A DNA stretch of 64,000 nucleotides. Source: JACPDH01 sp041671505 (GTDB lineage Bacteria; Acidobacteriota; Thermoanaerobaculia; Gp7-AA8). The first letter of the stretch is position 1. Each line of letters begins with the position of its first letter. The notes under the pieces were generated by a model. That model did not search any database. It was not told the DNA's origin and saw only the letters and a program-made list of their open reading frames with translations. The translations under genes were made by a program, and so were the position numbers. Below are positions 25,074 to 34,632 of the stretch, in pieces. Location of the stretch: positions 1-64,000 of the forward strand of contig JBAZBK010000002.1 in assembly GCA_041671505.1 (NCBI GenBank). The letters are read 5' to 3'.

Positions 25074-27247
25074 CGCGTCCGTCCCGCGAGTACTTCCTCG
25101 TAGACTCGCTCGATCTCGCGCGCGTGGTCGTCGTCGCGCGTGGGCACGGGGACGCGCGCCGACCAGCGATCGACGATCGACGGATCGTCCACGATTCGCC
25201 GCATCACGGCGCGCAGCGCGGCCGCGTCGCCCACCGGAACGAGCTCGCCGCACTCGCCTTCGTCGAACATCTCGTCGAGCGCGCCGCCCGAGGTGGCGAC
25301 GACGGGAACGCCGCAGACCATCGCTTCACGCGGCGCGAGCCCGAACGACTCGAGGCCAATCGACGGGGCGATCAGGACGTCCATCGACGAGTAGACCTCG
25401 GCCTTGTCCTCCTCGCGGAACCGTCCCTCGAACACGACCGCGGCCGGTCCGCGAAGCCGCTCGAGCTCCGCAACGTAGTCGGGGAACGCGGCGGCGTTGC
25501 CCCAGATGTGGAGGCTTGCGCCCGACGGATCGATGTCTCTCATTGCGTCGACGGCGACGTGCAGCCCTTTGTGAGGCGAGATCGAGCCGACGTAACCGAA
25601 CCGGATTGGACGTCGCGCCTCGCGCCTCGGCTTCGACGGCGCCTCGAGCGCGACTCCGTACGGGAGCACGTGAAACGGCGTCGCCTCCGGGATCGAGCCC
25701 CAGCGCAGGTAGTCGTCGCGAATCGCCCTCGACCCGGCGATGAAGGCGTCGGCAGCCTCGAGCGCAGCGTGCGCAGCCGCGCGCCGTTCGGCATGCATCG
25801 CGCGGTTCGTCAACGCGGAAGGAGGCAACTTCGTGAGCGTGGCGCAACTCGCGCATTTCTCCGGCGCGGGTCCGGTGCAGCGGTTCCCGTCAGAGTCGAA
25901 GAAGTTGACCCTCGCGCAGAGGAACCACCAGTCCTGAATCTGCATGACCACAGGGACGCCGAGCCGTCGCGCGACGCGGACGAGCGAGAAGGTGTGGCCG
26001 GCGAGGTGATGCACATGCAGAAGGTCAGGCTGCTCTTCCCGCAGGAAGCGCTCGAAGTCGCGCTCGAGCCCACCGTCCGAGATCGCGTTGCGGCGCAGGG
26101 GATTTCTCGACGCGAAGTTGTTCGTGACGATCCGCACCCGGATGCCTTCGTCCGCGAGCTCGACCGCCTCGCCGTCCGCACGCGAGGGATCTGCGCCTCG
26201 GGTGTATACCGCGACGCGCCCCGCGACGCGCTGCCTCCGCGCGAGCCACCAGGCGTACATCTCCGTACCTGCCTGCTGAAACGGCGGCCAGCCGTGGACG
26301 AGATGGACGACGCGACGCGCTGCCGCGGCGCCATCCGGCAGACCTAACGAGAGAGAGATCCGCTCCCGCGCCTCGGACAGCGGGTCGTTCCTCATCGCTT
26401 CGGCGATCGTCGCGATGTACCGCGGATGGCGCTTCCGGAGCGCGGCCGCGCCGAGACGCTCGAGTCGCTCGCGCGCGGCGCCGAAACTCCGGTGCCCGGC
26501 GTGGTAGATGAACGTCGCGTCGTCGGCGACATTCAGCCAGCCGCGCTCCAGCGCGCGTAGGCAGAAATCGTTCTCCTCGCCGTATCCGAGACCGAAGCGC
26601 TCCTCGTCAAAAACGCCGATGTCGTCGATCAGCGCGCGGCGGACGTAGAAACAGACGCCTACACCGCTCGGAATGCGCGGATAGGCGCGGGCCGAGACCC
26701 GCTCCACGAGCGCGGCGAACGAGGCAACATCGTGTCCCGTCGGCAGGAGGTTCTCCTCGAACCCGCGCGGCACAGAACAGATCGTCGCGTTGTTCGAGAG
26801 CGGAGTCACCGTGCCGACGTCGGCCGACGAGTACGCCGCGTCGACGAGCTTTTCGAGCCAGCGGGCGGTGACGACGGTGTCGCTGTTGAGCAGCACCACG
26901 TCGCCGCGCGTCTCGCGCATCCCCCGGTTCGCCGTGCCGACGAAGCCGAGCCGCCGGTCGTTCCTGACGATGCGGACGTTTTCGCCCTGCTCCGCCTCGA
27001 AGCTGCCGAGCACGGTGTCCACCTCGAGGGGCTGCGGGCCGTCGACGACGAGCAGAAGCCGGTGCCGGGTGAGATCGGTTTCCCGGACGACGCTACGGAG
27101 GCAGGCCGCGAGTTCCGCGGCGGCGTGGTAGACCGGGATCACGACGTCGATCGAGTCGGGCCGCGCGACAGGCGGGCGCCCCGCGCCGCTGCCCCAGTCG
27201 AGCGGGCGTCTACCCAGGAACCTCCCGATCGAGACACGCGGATTCAC
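25070..27247 (-). CDS. GT2-GT4 bifunctional glycosyltransferase
   Basis: About 725 residues if GTG 27247 is the start. The open frame runs further but overlaps the divergent permease gene. Residues of about 30-280 are a GT2 domain: SIDVVIPVYHAAAELAACL, the DxD-like LLNSDTVVTARWLE (about 120) and GYGEENDFCLRALERGW. Residues of about 305-715 are a GT4 domain: VVHLVHGWPPFQQAGTEMYA, a cysteine cluster CTGPAPEKCASC, IRFGYVGSISPHKGLHVAVD and the E-x7-E motif in LESFGLAPREAM. The fusion should add two sugars in succession to one polysaccharide. It is cytoplasmic and probably membrane-associated. The start is uncertain because no Shine-Dalgarno is visible. Confidence 0.8.
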   Translation of the reverse strand: MNPRVSIGRFLGRRPLDWGSGAGRPPVARPDSIDVVIPVYHAAAELAACLRSVVRETDLTRHRLLLVVDGPQPLEVDTVLGSFEAEQGENVRIVRNDRRLGFVGTANRGMRETRGDVVLLNSDTVVTARWLEKLVDAAYSSADVGTVTPLSNNATICSVPRGFEENLLPTGHDVASFAALVERVSARAYPRIPSGVGVCFYVRRALIDDIGVFDEERFGLGYGEENDFCLRALERGWLNVADDATFIYHAGHRSFGAARERLERLGAAALRKRHPRYIATIAEAMRNDPLSEARERISLSLGLPDGAAAARRVVHLVHGWPPFQQAGTEMYAWWLARRQRVAGRVAVYTRGADPSRADGEAVELADEGIRVRIVTNNFASRNPLRRNAISDGGLERDFERFLREEQPDLLHVHHLAGHTFSLVRVARRLGVPVVMQIQDWWFLCARVNFFDSDGNRCTGPAPEKCASCATLTKLPPSALTNRAMHAERRAAAHAALEAADAFIAGSRAIRDDYLRWGSIPEATPFHVLPYGVALEAPSKPRREARRPIRFGYVGSISPHKGLHVAVDAMRDIDPSGASLHIWGNAAAFPDYVAELERLRGPAAVVFEGRFREEDKAEVYSSMDVLIAPSIGLESFGLAPREAMVCGVPVVATSGGALDEMFDEGECGELVPVGDAAALRAVMRRIVDDPSIVDRWSARVPVPTRDDDHAREIERVYEEVLAGRTR

Positions 27248-27370
27248 GTCAAGGATTATGCAGGGTTCGACGACACGAATGGAGGTCAATCGAATGTACG
27301 GGCGCCGCGCATCCGGCCGCCCCCTTCGTGAAGGTTGAATCTGAGCCGCCACTCGCGTACAAAGTGCGCG

Positions 27371-28225
27371 GTGACCACGACGACCCTGGCGGAAGTGCCG
27401 CCCCGCAACGTGACGGAACGACGCATCGTCGGAGGCGCGCCGCTGAGCCTTCGGCGCGAGCTGCACGACCTCGTCCGGAACTCCTCGCTGCTCTACGAGC
27501 TCGTCCATCGCGACCTCACCGTGCGCTACAAGCGGTCGCTGCTCGGCTTCCTCTGGACGATGCTGCATCCGCTTCTGCTGATGCTGATCTTCCTCGTCGT
27601 CTTCTCGCACCTGTTCCGCTTTGAGACTCCGCACTACGAGACCTACTTCCTTTCGGCCTACGTGGCCTGGAACTTCTTTTCGCAAACGCTGCTGAACTCG
27701 ATGATGGGAATCGCATGGAACGGCCCGCTGATGAAGCGGGTCCGCGTACCCCCGTCGATCTTCACGATCGCGTCGACAGTGTCGGGTCTCGTCAACCTCG
27801 GGCTGTCGCTCGTCGTGCTCTTCGGGATCATGCTCTTCGTCGGCGTGCCGGTTACCCCCAGCATGGCGTTCCTTCCCGTGGCGCTCCTGATCGTCGGCGT
27901 CTTCACGCTCGGCGTGTCGCTCGCGCTGACGGCCATCTCGGTCTTCTTCGGCGACGTGGGCGAGATGGTCCAGGCGGGAATGCCGGCCCTGATGTACCTG
28001 ACGCCGGTCATCTACCCCGTCACGATCGTCCCCGACCGCTATCGCTGGTTCATCAAGCTCAATCCGCTCACATACATCGTCGAGATCGTCCGCGACCCCG
28101 TCTACTACGGGATCATTCCCACCCCGGCGACGCTCTCGCTGTCGATCATCTTCGCCGTCGGCGCGCTCGTCATCGGCTGGCTCGTCTTCCGCTACGCCGC
28201 GCCGCGTTTCCACGCGCACCTCTGA
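27371..28225 (+). CDS. ABC-2 polysaccharide export permease (Wzm-like)
   Basis: 284 residues if GTG 27371 is the start. A TTG at 27335 in the same frame is an alternative. The cytoplasmic N-terminus contains the family hallmark LVHRDLTVRYKRSLLGFLWT. Six hydrophobic helices follow, including LLLMLIFLVVFSHLF and ALVIGWLVFRYA. AGMPALMYLTPVIYPVTIVP and LNPLTYIVEIVRDPVYYG are typical of O-antigen and teichoic-acid exporters. It forms the membrane channel that flips a finished undecaprenyl-linked glycan to the periplasm. The ATPase gene starts 3 nt after its stop. Confidence 0.88.
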   Translation: MTTTTLAEVPPRNVTERRIVGGAPLSLRRELHDLVRNSSLLYELVHRDLTVRYKRSLLGFLWTMLHPLLLMLIFLVVFSHLFRFETPHYETYFLSAYVAWNFFSQTLLNSMMGIAWNGPLMKRVRVPPSIFTIASTVSGLVNLGLSLVVLFGIMLFVGVPVTPSMAFLPVALLIVGVFTLGVSLALTAISVFFGDVGEMVQAGMPALMYLTPVIYPVTIVPDRYRWFIKLNPLTYIVEIVRDPVYYGIIPTPATLSLSIIFAVGALVIGWLVFRYAAPRFHAHL

Positions 28226-28227
28226 TC

Positions 28228-28983
28228 ATGAACGTCGTCGAGATCCATGACGTAAGCGTCCGATACCGGAAGACGAGCATTCACAGCCTCAAGGAAGCGG
28301 CAGTGCGCGCGGTGACGTCGCGTCACGAGCCGGAGTGGTTCTACGGCCTGAAGGACGTTTCGCTGACGATCCACCACGGTGAGGCCGTCGGAATCATCGG
28401 TCCGAACGGCGCCGGGAAGTCGACGCTGCTTCGCGTCGCGGCCGGGATCATCACTCCGTCGAGCGGCACGGTGATCACGCGGGGCACGATCGCGCCCGTG
28501 ATGGAACTCGGAACCGGCTTCGAGGGGGAGCTCTCGGGGCGGGAGAACATCTTCTTCAACGGCGCTCTGCTCGGATGCTCGCGCAAGTACATGCAAGACA
28601 GAATCGACGACATCATCGAGTTCTCCAGGCTCGCCCCGTTCATCGACAATCCACTGCGCACCTATTCGACCGGCATGACCGCCCGGCTCGCCTTCGCGGT
28701 GGCGACGTCGATCGACGCGGAGACGGTCCTGCTTGACGAGATCATGTCGGTCGGCGACGCGTCGTTCCGCACGCAGTGCGCCGCGCGCGTGGACCGTTAC
28801 GTCCACACCGGGTCGACCGTGATCGTCGTGTCGCACGATCTCGATTCGATCGAGTCGCTTTGCTCGCGGGTGATCTGGGTCGCCGGCGGCGAGATCCGCG
28901 CCGACGGCGAGCCGGAGGACGTGATCGCCCAGTACCGGGCCTCGGTCGGCGTTCCGGCTCCGGTGAAGAAGCCGGCGCAATAG
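28228..28983 (+). CDS. ABC polysaccharide export ATPase (Wzt/KpsT-like)
   Basis: 251 residues from ATG 28228. Walker A is IIGPNGAGKSTLLRVAAG, the signature is TYSTGMTARLAFAVAT, Walker B is TVLLDEIMSVGD, and the switch histidine is VVSHDLDS. The unusually long insert before Walker A (SIHSLKEAAVRAVTSRHEPE) is typical of polysaccharide and teichoic-acid exporters. It lacks the C-terminal glycan-binding extension of O-antigen Wzt proteins that recognise a capped chain end. Export may therefore not depend on a terminal modification, as in KpsT systems. It pairs with the permease just upstream. Confidence 0.88.
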   Translation: MNVVEIHDVSVRYRKTSIHSLKEAAVRAVTSRHEPEWFYGLKDVSLTIHHGEAVGIIGPNGAGKSTLLRVAAGIITPSSGTVITRGTIAPVMELGTGFEGELSGRENIFFNGALLGCSRKYMQDRIDDIIEFSRLAPFIDNPLRTYSTGMTARLAFAVATSIDAETVLLDEIMSVGDASFRTQCAARVDRYVHTGSTVIVVSHDLDSIESLCSRVIWVAGGEIRADGEPEDVIAQYRASVGVPAPVKKPAQ

Positions 28984-29009
28984 CGCTTCGACCCGGCGCA
29001 AAGGAGCCG

Positions 29010-29924
29010 ATGCACGACCTCTCCATCGTGATTCCCACGTTCAACACGGCGGCGATGACCCTCGGCTGCTGCCGCGCGGTCTTCGCCTCGATGCCCGAGT
29101 CCGCCGAGGTCGTCGTCTCCGACGACGGCTCGACCGACGGGACCGCGGAGTTGCTGGCTCGCGAGCTCCCCGCGCTGCGCGTCGTGCGGCTGGAGCGGAA
29201 TCGCGGGTTCGCGCCGGCGGCGAACGCAGGAATCCGGGCGGCGACCGGCAGGATCATCCTGCTCCTCAACAGCGACGCGCTGCCGCGGCCGGGAGCGCTT
29301 GGAGAGATCGTCGCTGCGTTCGACGCCGACCCGCGTCTCGGCATCGCAGGCGCCGCTTTGCTCAACGAAGACGGGTCGCCGCAGTGGAGCGGCGGTCCGA
29401 CACCGACTCTCGCATGGATGATCGGCGTGGTCAGCGGAGCGGGACACCTCGCCCGAATGTTCCGCGGCAGGCGGGACAGCTCCACCGGGCAGACGGTCGA
29501 CTGGGTCAGCGGCGCGGCGATGGCGATCCGCCGCGAGACGTGGGAGGTCGCCGGACCGCTCGACGAGAGCTTCCGCTTCTACTGCCAGGATATCGAGATC
29601 TGCCACCGGGCGCGTGCAGCGGGCTGGCAAATCGCGCTCGTCCAGGGCGCGGAGGTCGTTCACGGCATGGGGGTCACTGCGGTGGGAGAAGGCGAACTGC
29701 GCCACGACCCCGAGAAGCTCTGGCCCGACCTGCTCGACTGGGGCAGCCGGCACTATGGCGAGAACTGGTCGACCTTCGCGCGAGTCGCGCTCGTCTCCGT
29801 CGCCTGGACGCGCATCGCGCTGCGGTCGCTGCGCGGCCGGGACGACGCGACGGAGAAGCTCCTGCGCGGGGTTCGTGCGTTAGGCAGACCTGCGCCCCCT
29901 CCCCGCGAAGACTCTCGACCATGA
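29010..29924 (+). CDS. GT2 glycosyltransferase (rhamnosyltransferase-like)
   Basis: 304 residues from ATG 29010, with AAGGAG immediately upstream (3-nt gap). GT-A motifs are LSIVIPTFNTAAMTLGCC, VVVSDDGSTDGTAELL, the metal-binding region LLLNSDALPRPGAL, and the acceptor-side segment FRFYCQDIEICHRARAAGW. The closest general class is the rhamnosyltransferase/dTDP-sugar GT2 group. No membrane helix is obvious. It lies in the + strand operon after the exporter genes and its stop overlaps the next start (ATGA). Confidence 0.82.
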   Translation: MHDLSIVIPTFNTAAMTLGCCRAVFASMPESAEVVVSDDGSTDGTAELLARELPALRVVRLERNRGFAPAANAGIRAATGRIILLLNSDALPRPGALGEIVAAFDADPRLGIAGAALLNEDGSPQWSGGPTPTLAWMIGVVSGAGHLARMFRGRRDSSTGQTVDWVSGAAMAIRRETWEVAGPLDESFRFYCQDIEICHRARAAGWQIALVQGAEVVHGMGVTAVGEGELRHDPEKLWPDLLDWGSRHYGENWSTFARVALVSVAWTRIALRSLRGRDDATEKLLRGVRALGRPAPPPREDSRP

Positions 29925-31372
29925 ACCAGCGCCGGAGACTGCTCGTCGCCGCCGACGTCGGCGGGCGCCATTCGCGACATATCGGCGACGAAGCGATGCT
30001 CGAGGCGAACCTCGAAGGCCTGCGCGGAGCCGTGCCGGGCGCGGAGCTCGTCGTGATGTCGCGCGACCCGGAATGGATCGAGCACCGGTACGGCGTGTCG
30101 TCGGTGCCGCTGTTCGGATTTGCGAGCGGCCCCGCGGCGCGCGAAGAGCGGCTGACCCTGATGGCGGACCTTTGCGGCGCGGCTGCGTCGGGAGCGGCGG
30201 CCGGCGATGCGCTCGACGCGGTCAGACGCGCCGACGCCGTCGTCGTCTCCGGCGGAGGAAACCTCTCGTCGACCTGGCCTCATCTTCTGGGCGAACGCGT
30301 CACGCTGCTCCTGACGGCACATCGACTCGGGAAACCGGCCGCCGTGCTCGGGCAGACGATCGGCCCGAGCCTCACGGCGGAGGAGCGCGCGATGCTTTCG
30401 GAGGCACTTCGCGCGGCGCGCTTCGTGGGCGTCAGGGAGCTGCCGTCGGCCGCACTGGCCATGTCACTCGGCGTGCCGCTCGCACGCCTCTGGTACCAGA
30501 GCGACGACGCGATGTTCGCGCCCTGGATCGGCGGAAATGCGCCCGCGGTCGAACCGGACGCTCGTGCGACCATCGTAGTCACGATCGACCCGCAGCTCCG
30601 CTCCGCATGCAGCGATGGCTTTTCCGCTCTCGCGCGGCAGCTCCGGGAGCTCGCCGCGATCACCGGCGCGGCGATCACGCTCGTTCCCCACGAGTTCGGC
30701 GAGGACGCCGCGGCCGGGCCGTCCGACCGGAGGGAGGCGAGGCTGCTCGCCTCCTGCATCGCGCTTTCGGAAATCGAGATCGTCGAAGATCTCGACGCGC
30801 GGAGCGCGGCATTCGTCGCGGCAAACGCGGCGCTCGTGATCAGTACTCGCTACCATCCGCTCGTCTTTGCGCTCGCAGGCGGGGCGGCATGCGTCGGCAT
30901 CTACGGCGACGAGTATTGCCGAATCAAGTTGCAGGGAGCGCTCGCTCATGCCGGGCTGGAACGCCAGGCGATCCGTTACGACGACGTCGCCCGCGGCGCG
31001 CTGCTTCCTCTCGCGCTCGAGTCGTGGCGCGACCGGGAGCGTGCCCGTCGCGATCTCTCGATCCTTCGGGAGAAATGGAGCGAGGAGACGGGTCGGCGCT
31101 GGGAAGCGATCGGGCGCGCGCTCGACCCGCAGGCCCCTGAAGCGACCATCGCTCCCGGAGCGATCATGGGCAGGTCTGGAGAGGAGCTCGTGCCGATGCT
31201 CCTGTCCGCGATCGAGCTGGGCCGCGAGTCCGTCGAGCTGCTCGCCAAACGACGCGAAGCAGCGGAGCGCACCGCGATCGCGTTCCAGACGATGGCGCGC
31301 CCTTACCTCACTCTGCGACGCCAGGCGTCGAAGCTCCGCGCAGTGCTCCGGCGCCTCGCCGCCCGGTCGTGA
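29921..31372 (+). CDS. Polysaccharide pyruvyltransferase-family protein
   Basis: 483 residues from ATG 29921, overlapping the previous stop by 4 nt. The N-terminal half shows the CsaB/WcaK-type pattern: LLVAADVGGRHSRHIGDEAM, VVVSGGGNLSSTWPHLLGER and AAVLGQTIGPSLTAEERAML. The C-terminal half has LVISTRYHPLVFALAGGAAC and GIYGDEYCRIKLQGALAH. Such enzymes add ketal-linked pyruvate to surface sugars using phosphoenolpyruvate. The 100-residue C-terminal helical tail is longer than usual. It is the last gene of the exporter operon and ends 12 nt from a convergent gene. Confidence 0.8.
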   Translation: MNQRRRLLVAADVGGRHSRHIGDEAMLEANLEGLRGAVPGAELVVMSRDPEWIEHRYGVSSVPLFGFASGPAAREERLTLMADLCGAAASGAAAGDALDAVRRADAVVVSGGGNLSSTWPHLLGERVTLLLTAHRLGKPAAVLGQTIGPSLTAEERAMLSEALRAARFVGVRELPSAALAMSLGVPLARLWYQSDDAMFAPWIGGNAPAVEPDARATIVVTIDPQLRSACSDGFSALARQLRELAAITGAAITLVPHEFGEDAAAGPSDRREARLLASCIALSEIEIVEDLDARSAAFVAANAALVISTRYHPLVFALAGGAACVGIYGDEYCRIKLQGALAHAGLERQAIRYDDVARGALLPLALESWRDRERARRDLSILREKWSEETGRRWEAIGRALDPQAPEATIAPGAIMGRSGEELVPMLLSAIELGRESVELLAKRREAAERTAIAFQTMARPYLTLRRQASKLRAVLRRLAARS

Positions 31373-31384
31373 TCGGGCAACGCT

Positions 31385-32122
31385 TCACCCACGACCGAAA
31401 AGCGACAGTAGCGCGCTCCTGAATCGAGCGCCGATTCCCGAGTCGGGGTATTCGTGCAGCGGTGTGGCGTCGCCCGGGGGCCACATCGTGCTGACCGAGC
31501 CGGGTTGGTAGAACACCGCGGTGACGCTGCGTCGCGAGACGCGACTCTGCGCAGCAACCGGCGTCACCGCGTGCCACGAATCGCTGGAACGGACCAGCAC
31601 GGCGGAGTTGCCGACGCGAGGCGATACCGTGCGGTGAATGTCCGCCGCGTCCGAAGACTTCAGAATCGCCAGGCATCCGCCATCGTCGTCACTCCAGGTC
31701 TCGTTGAAGTAGAGGACATGCGTCACGAGCTTGTCGCGAAGGTCGGGGTGCGGGCCGTGAACGCTCCCGGGCGGGTAGTGAAACACGTTGACCTCGAGCG
31801 GAGCGGCGCTCAGGTCGAGTCCCGTCAGCGTCGACATCGCCTCGCGGTACGTCGGCGAGTTGAGGTCGGACGCCAGTGCCTGCCACTGCGGACTGAGAGT
31901 ATCGGGATGCGACACCGAGGCCGCGCCCATCCCGATCAGCTCCCGGGCATGGAACTCGTAGTCCTTCTTTCCGCCGTACTCCCAGAGGCGCTTGAAGCGA
32001 TCGGTCGGAAAACTGCGCGCCAGCGCTCTCGCGTCGGCGGGCGAATAGAGCGCGTCGATCGCGGCCCATTGATAGGGATTCGTCTCGACACGCGCACTTC
32101 GGATTCGATCCAGATCGATCAT
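31385..32122 (-). CDS. 2OG-Fe(II) oxygenase
   Basis: 245 residues from ATG 32122, with GAGGGAGGG upstream. The jelly-roll iron site is present: the HxD pair in SVHGPHPDLRDKLVTHVLYF and the distal histidine in SSDSWHAVTPV. The 2-oxoglutarate-binding arginine is probably in SRVSRRSVTAVF. The family hydroxylates prolyl residues, lipids or sugars. Its place among glycosyltransferases suggests a glycan or lipid-linked intermediate as substrate, but that is inference. It may be cotranscribed with the upstream GT8/GT4-like gene (66-nt gap). Confidence 0.78.
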   Translation of the reverse strand: MIDLDRIRSARVETNPYQWAAIDALYSPADARALARSFPTDRFKRLWEYGGKKDYEFHARELIGMGAASVSHPDTLSPQWQALASDLNSPTYREAMSTLTGLDLSAAPLEVNVFHYPPGSVHGPHPDLRDKLVTHVLYFNETWSDDDGGCLAILKSSDAADIHRTVSPRVGNSAVLVRSSDSWHAVTPVAAQSRVSRRSVTAVFYQPGSVSTMWPPGDATPLHEYPDSGIGARFRSALLSLFGRG

Positions 32123-32188
32123 CGTTCGCCCTCCCTCTGCTGCGCGCGTACCGTCCGCATCGGCCCGTCAGCGTAGTTGCGCAAGCCG

Positions 32189-34444
32189 TCAGCGGCGCGC
32201 GGTGATTCCGATCGCCGCGAGCCGCGCCGCGTAGCGCTTGCCGGCCGCTGCGGGACTGAACCGCGAGCGCATCGTCTGCCGAGCCCGCGTACCGATCACC
32301 GCGCGGAAGGCGGCGTCGTCAACCAGTCGCCGGAGCAGACTGGCAGCGTGATCGATATCGGGCTCGGCCCACTGCTGTCCCGCGCGGTAGGGCCCGAAGT
32401 CGCGGGTCAGCGTGACCAGCTCGTAGCCGACCACGCAGGAGTTGCCGACGTCCATGAAGTCCATGTTTCCCGACCAGCCGGTCGCGACCACCGGCTTGCC
32501 GAGATACATCGCCTCGGCGGGCACGAGGCCGAAGCCTTCGGAGTGGTGCAGGGAGATCACCCCGTCGCACGCGTCGATCAGCCCGTTCACTCGCGGCCGC
32601 GACAACACGCGATCGGTCACGTAGACGCCCGGCACGCCACCGAGCCACTCGCACAGCGCCGCGTAGTCGTCGGGATGCGCGGCGGACTGGTTCACCTTGA
32701 CGAGCAGCGCGGCCCCCGACTCGGTCGGAAATGCGCGACGGAACGCCTCGATCGCGCCGCGAGGATTCTTGCGCTCCGTGACGCTCGCGAGGTCGAACAT
32801 GCAGAGGAAGGTGAAGCGCCCGGCGGGAACGCCAAACTCCGCCGGCGAGCACGGCTCGATCGCCGTGACTTCGAGGCCGTGCGGCATGTGCACCACGGGA
32901 ATCTCGAGCTTGCGGCTCAAGGCGCTCTGGACGAAGGAGCTCGGAGCCCAGATCTCGTCCAGTTCGATCGCGGATGCAGCCCACTCGTCGGGCAACTCGG
33001 GAAGCTCCCAGTGCCAGCATCCGATCCGGTAGGTGTCGGCAGTGAAGAGTTGCGGCAGCGTCCCGCGAATCACCGGCGCCTGGTCGGCATTGACATGGAA
33101 GATCGTCGCGCGGTGGGCAGGGGAAAAGGTTGCCGCCTCGGGGGAGTCCACGTCGATCGCCTGCATGGCGAGGCCCGCCGCCTCACAGCTCGCGGCGCAG
33201 AGCCGCGCCGACTCGCCCACGCCCGTCTCGCGTCCAAAGTAACCGACGATCGAGAGCCCGTTGCGCGTGGCGTTGTACAGCACCGGGCGCGCGGAAGGTT
33301 CCTCGCGCCGGCCGAGAAGCGTCTCCCTCATCGATCGCCGGAGCGGCTCGGGGAAGAGCTTCACGACCGGCCGAACCTGCGAGAGCAGCCGGTACGACGC
33401 GACGCCGGCACGAGCGACGAACGACGCGCGCTTCGGAAGGTCGCGGTATTCCGTGAAGAGCTCGGGGTGCCTGAACGGATCGTCGCCCGCCGCCGCACGC
33501 AGCTCCGTCGAGTTGCGGTACACCTTGCGCGCGGTGTCGGCAATGCGCGCTCCGTTCGAAAAGTAACCGAAGCCGTACTGGAGCCCGCGGAACGAATCGT
33601 ACCCCGCGGCGAGAAGCGCCGCGCCGTAGGCGTCGATCACCTCGCGCGCGTCTCCCACCTCGGTTAGGCGCAGGGAGTGGTGATGCTTCGACACGAAACC
33701 GGTGACCCCGGGGTCGTACCCGCTGAAATGGAAGAAGCGGAGCGGCTGACCGTTCACCGTGTAACCCTGTCCCGCGGCTCTTACCGTGCGCTGGGCCAGA
33801 TTCCAGTAGGCGACGTTGTAGCCTTCATGGCGGAGGACAGAGACGCCGGGGAAGAGGCCGGGAGCGAGGTCGATCCATTTCTGATCGACGAAAAGCCCGC
33901 GCTCGATCTCGACGACGCACTGGTGCTCGAGCCGTTCCTGCCACCAGGAAAGGAATGCATGGAGACTCGGCTGTCTCCGTACCGCGAGAAACCCGAGGTT
34001 GTAGGTGCCAGCCTGGAGGATGCTCCGCTCGCTCGGATGCTCGTCTCCGCCGATCGGCCCCGTCAGATGCGGCGTCAACGTGAGAAAGGTCTCGGGCGGG
34101 CCCTCGTCGAGCTCCACGAGAGGGCTGAAGATCGCGATATCAGGATCGATGTAGACCACGCGGTCGTATCCGAGCTCGAAGAGATACTCGAACATCCACG
34201 GCTTCACTGCGGTGTTGAGCTCGAGGATCGTGTACTTGAAGCAGAACTGCTGCCGATTCGGAAGCGGCAGCACCGAGAGCGACACCGGAGTGAACGACTC
34301 GTCCTCGAGCGCCTTGGCTGCCTCAGGATCGACGAACGCGACGAATCGGTCCCACTCGGGCTGGTGCCGCTTCGCCGAAGCCATGAGCACCCGTGCAAAG
34401 GCGCGGTAGTTCGGCGAGACGATAGTGAAAAGCGCGGTGCGCAT
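32189..34444 (-). CDS. GT8-like / GT4 two-domain glycosyltransferase
   Basis: 751 residues. The N-terminal part (about 1-290) is a GT-A nucleotide-sugar transferase with the DxD motif in VVYIDPDIAIF (100-102) and acceptor/metal residues in FFHFSGYDPGV. The C-terminal part (about 395-750) is a GT4 domain: LSIVGYFGRETGVGESARLC, FTFLCMFDLASVTERKNPRG and the E-x7-E motif in HHSEGFGLVPAEAMYLGKPV (about 635). The combination should add two different residues. Codons just after the middle include a CTA within GCCTAAC. It is divergent from the very large multi-domain gene, with 188 bp between. Confidence 0.78.
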   Translation of the reverse strand: MRTALFTIVSPNYRAFARVLMASAKRHQPEWDRFVAFVDPEAAKALEDESFTPVSLSVLPLPNRQQFCFKYTILELNTAVKPWMFEYLFELGYDRVVYIDPDIAIFSPLVELDEGPPETFLTLTPHLTGPIGGDEHPSERSILQAGTYNLGFLAVRRQPSLHAFLSWWQERLEHQCVVEIERGLFVDQKWIDLAPGLFPGVSVLRHEGYNVAYWNLAQRTVRAAGQGYTVNGQPLRFFHFSGYDPGVTGFVSKHHHSLRLTEVGDAREVIDAYGAALLAAGYDSFRGLQYGFGYFSNGARIADTARKVYRNSTELRAAAGDDPFRHPELFTEYRDLPKRASFVARAGVASYRLLSQVRPVVKLFPEPLRRSMRETLLGRREEPSARPVLYNATRNGLSIVGYFGRETGVGESARLCAASCEAAGLAMQAIDVDSPEAATFSPAHRATIFHVNADQAPVIRGTLPQLFTADTYRIGCWHWELPELPDEWAASAIELDEIWAPSSFVQSALSRKLEIPVVHMPHGLEVTAIEPCSPAEFGVPAGRFTFLCMFDLASVTERKNPRGAIEAFRRAFPTESGAALLVKVNQSAAHPDDYAALCEWLGGVPGVYVTDRVLSRPRVNGLIDACDGVISLHHSEGFGLVPAEAMYLGKPVVATGWSGNMDFMDVGNSCVVGYELVTLTRDFGPYRAGQQWAEPDIDHAASLLRRLVDDAAFRAVIGTRARQTMRSRFSPAAAGKRYAARLAAIGITARR

Positions 34445-34632
34445 CGGAAGCGGGATTCGGGAATCTGCCGAACCGCGGGAAGATTAGCCGATTGGAAGAC
34501 GGAGACCAAGGGTACTGGCGGGGCGCAAGGGAGCAGTCGTGCCGTTGGTCCCGTGCACGTCGGCGGGTTATGATCCTTCCAAATTGCCAAACGCCGGGAC
34601 AAACTCGCCCGACAGGGTCCGTTGCTGCAACT

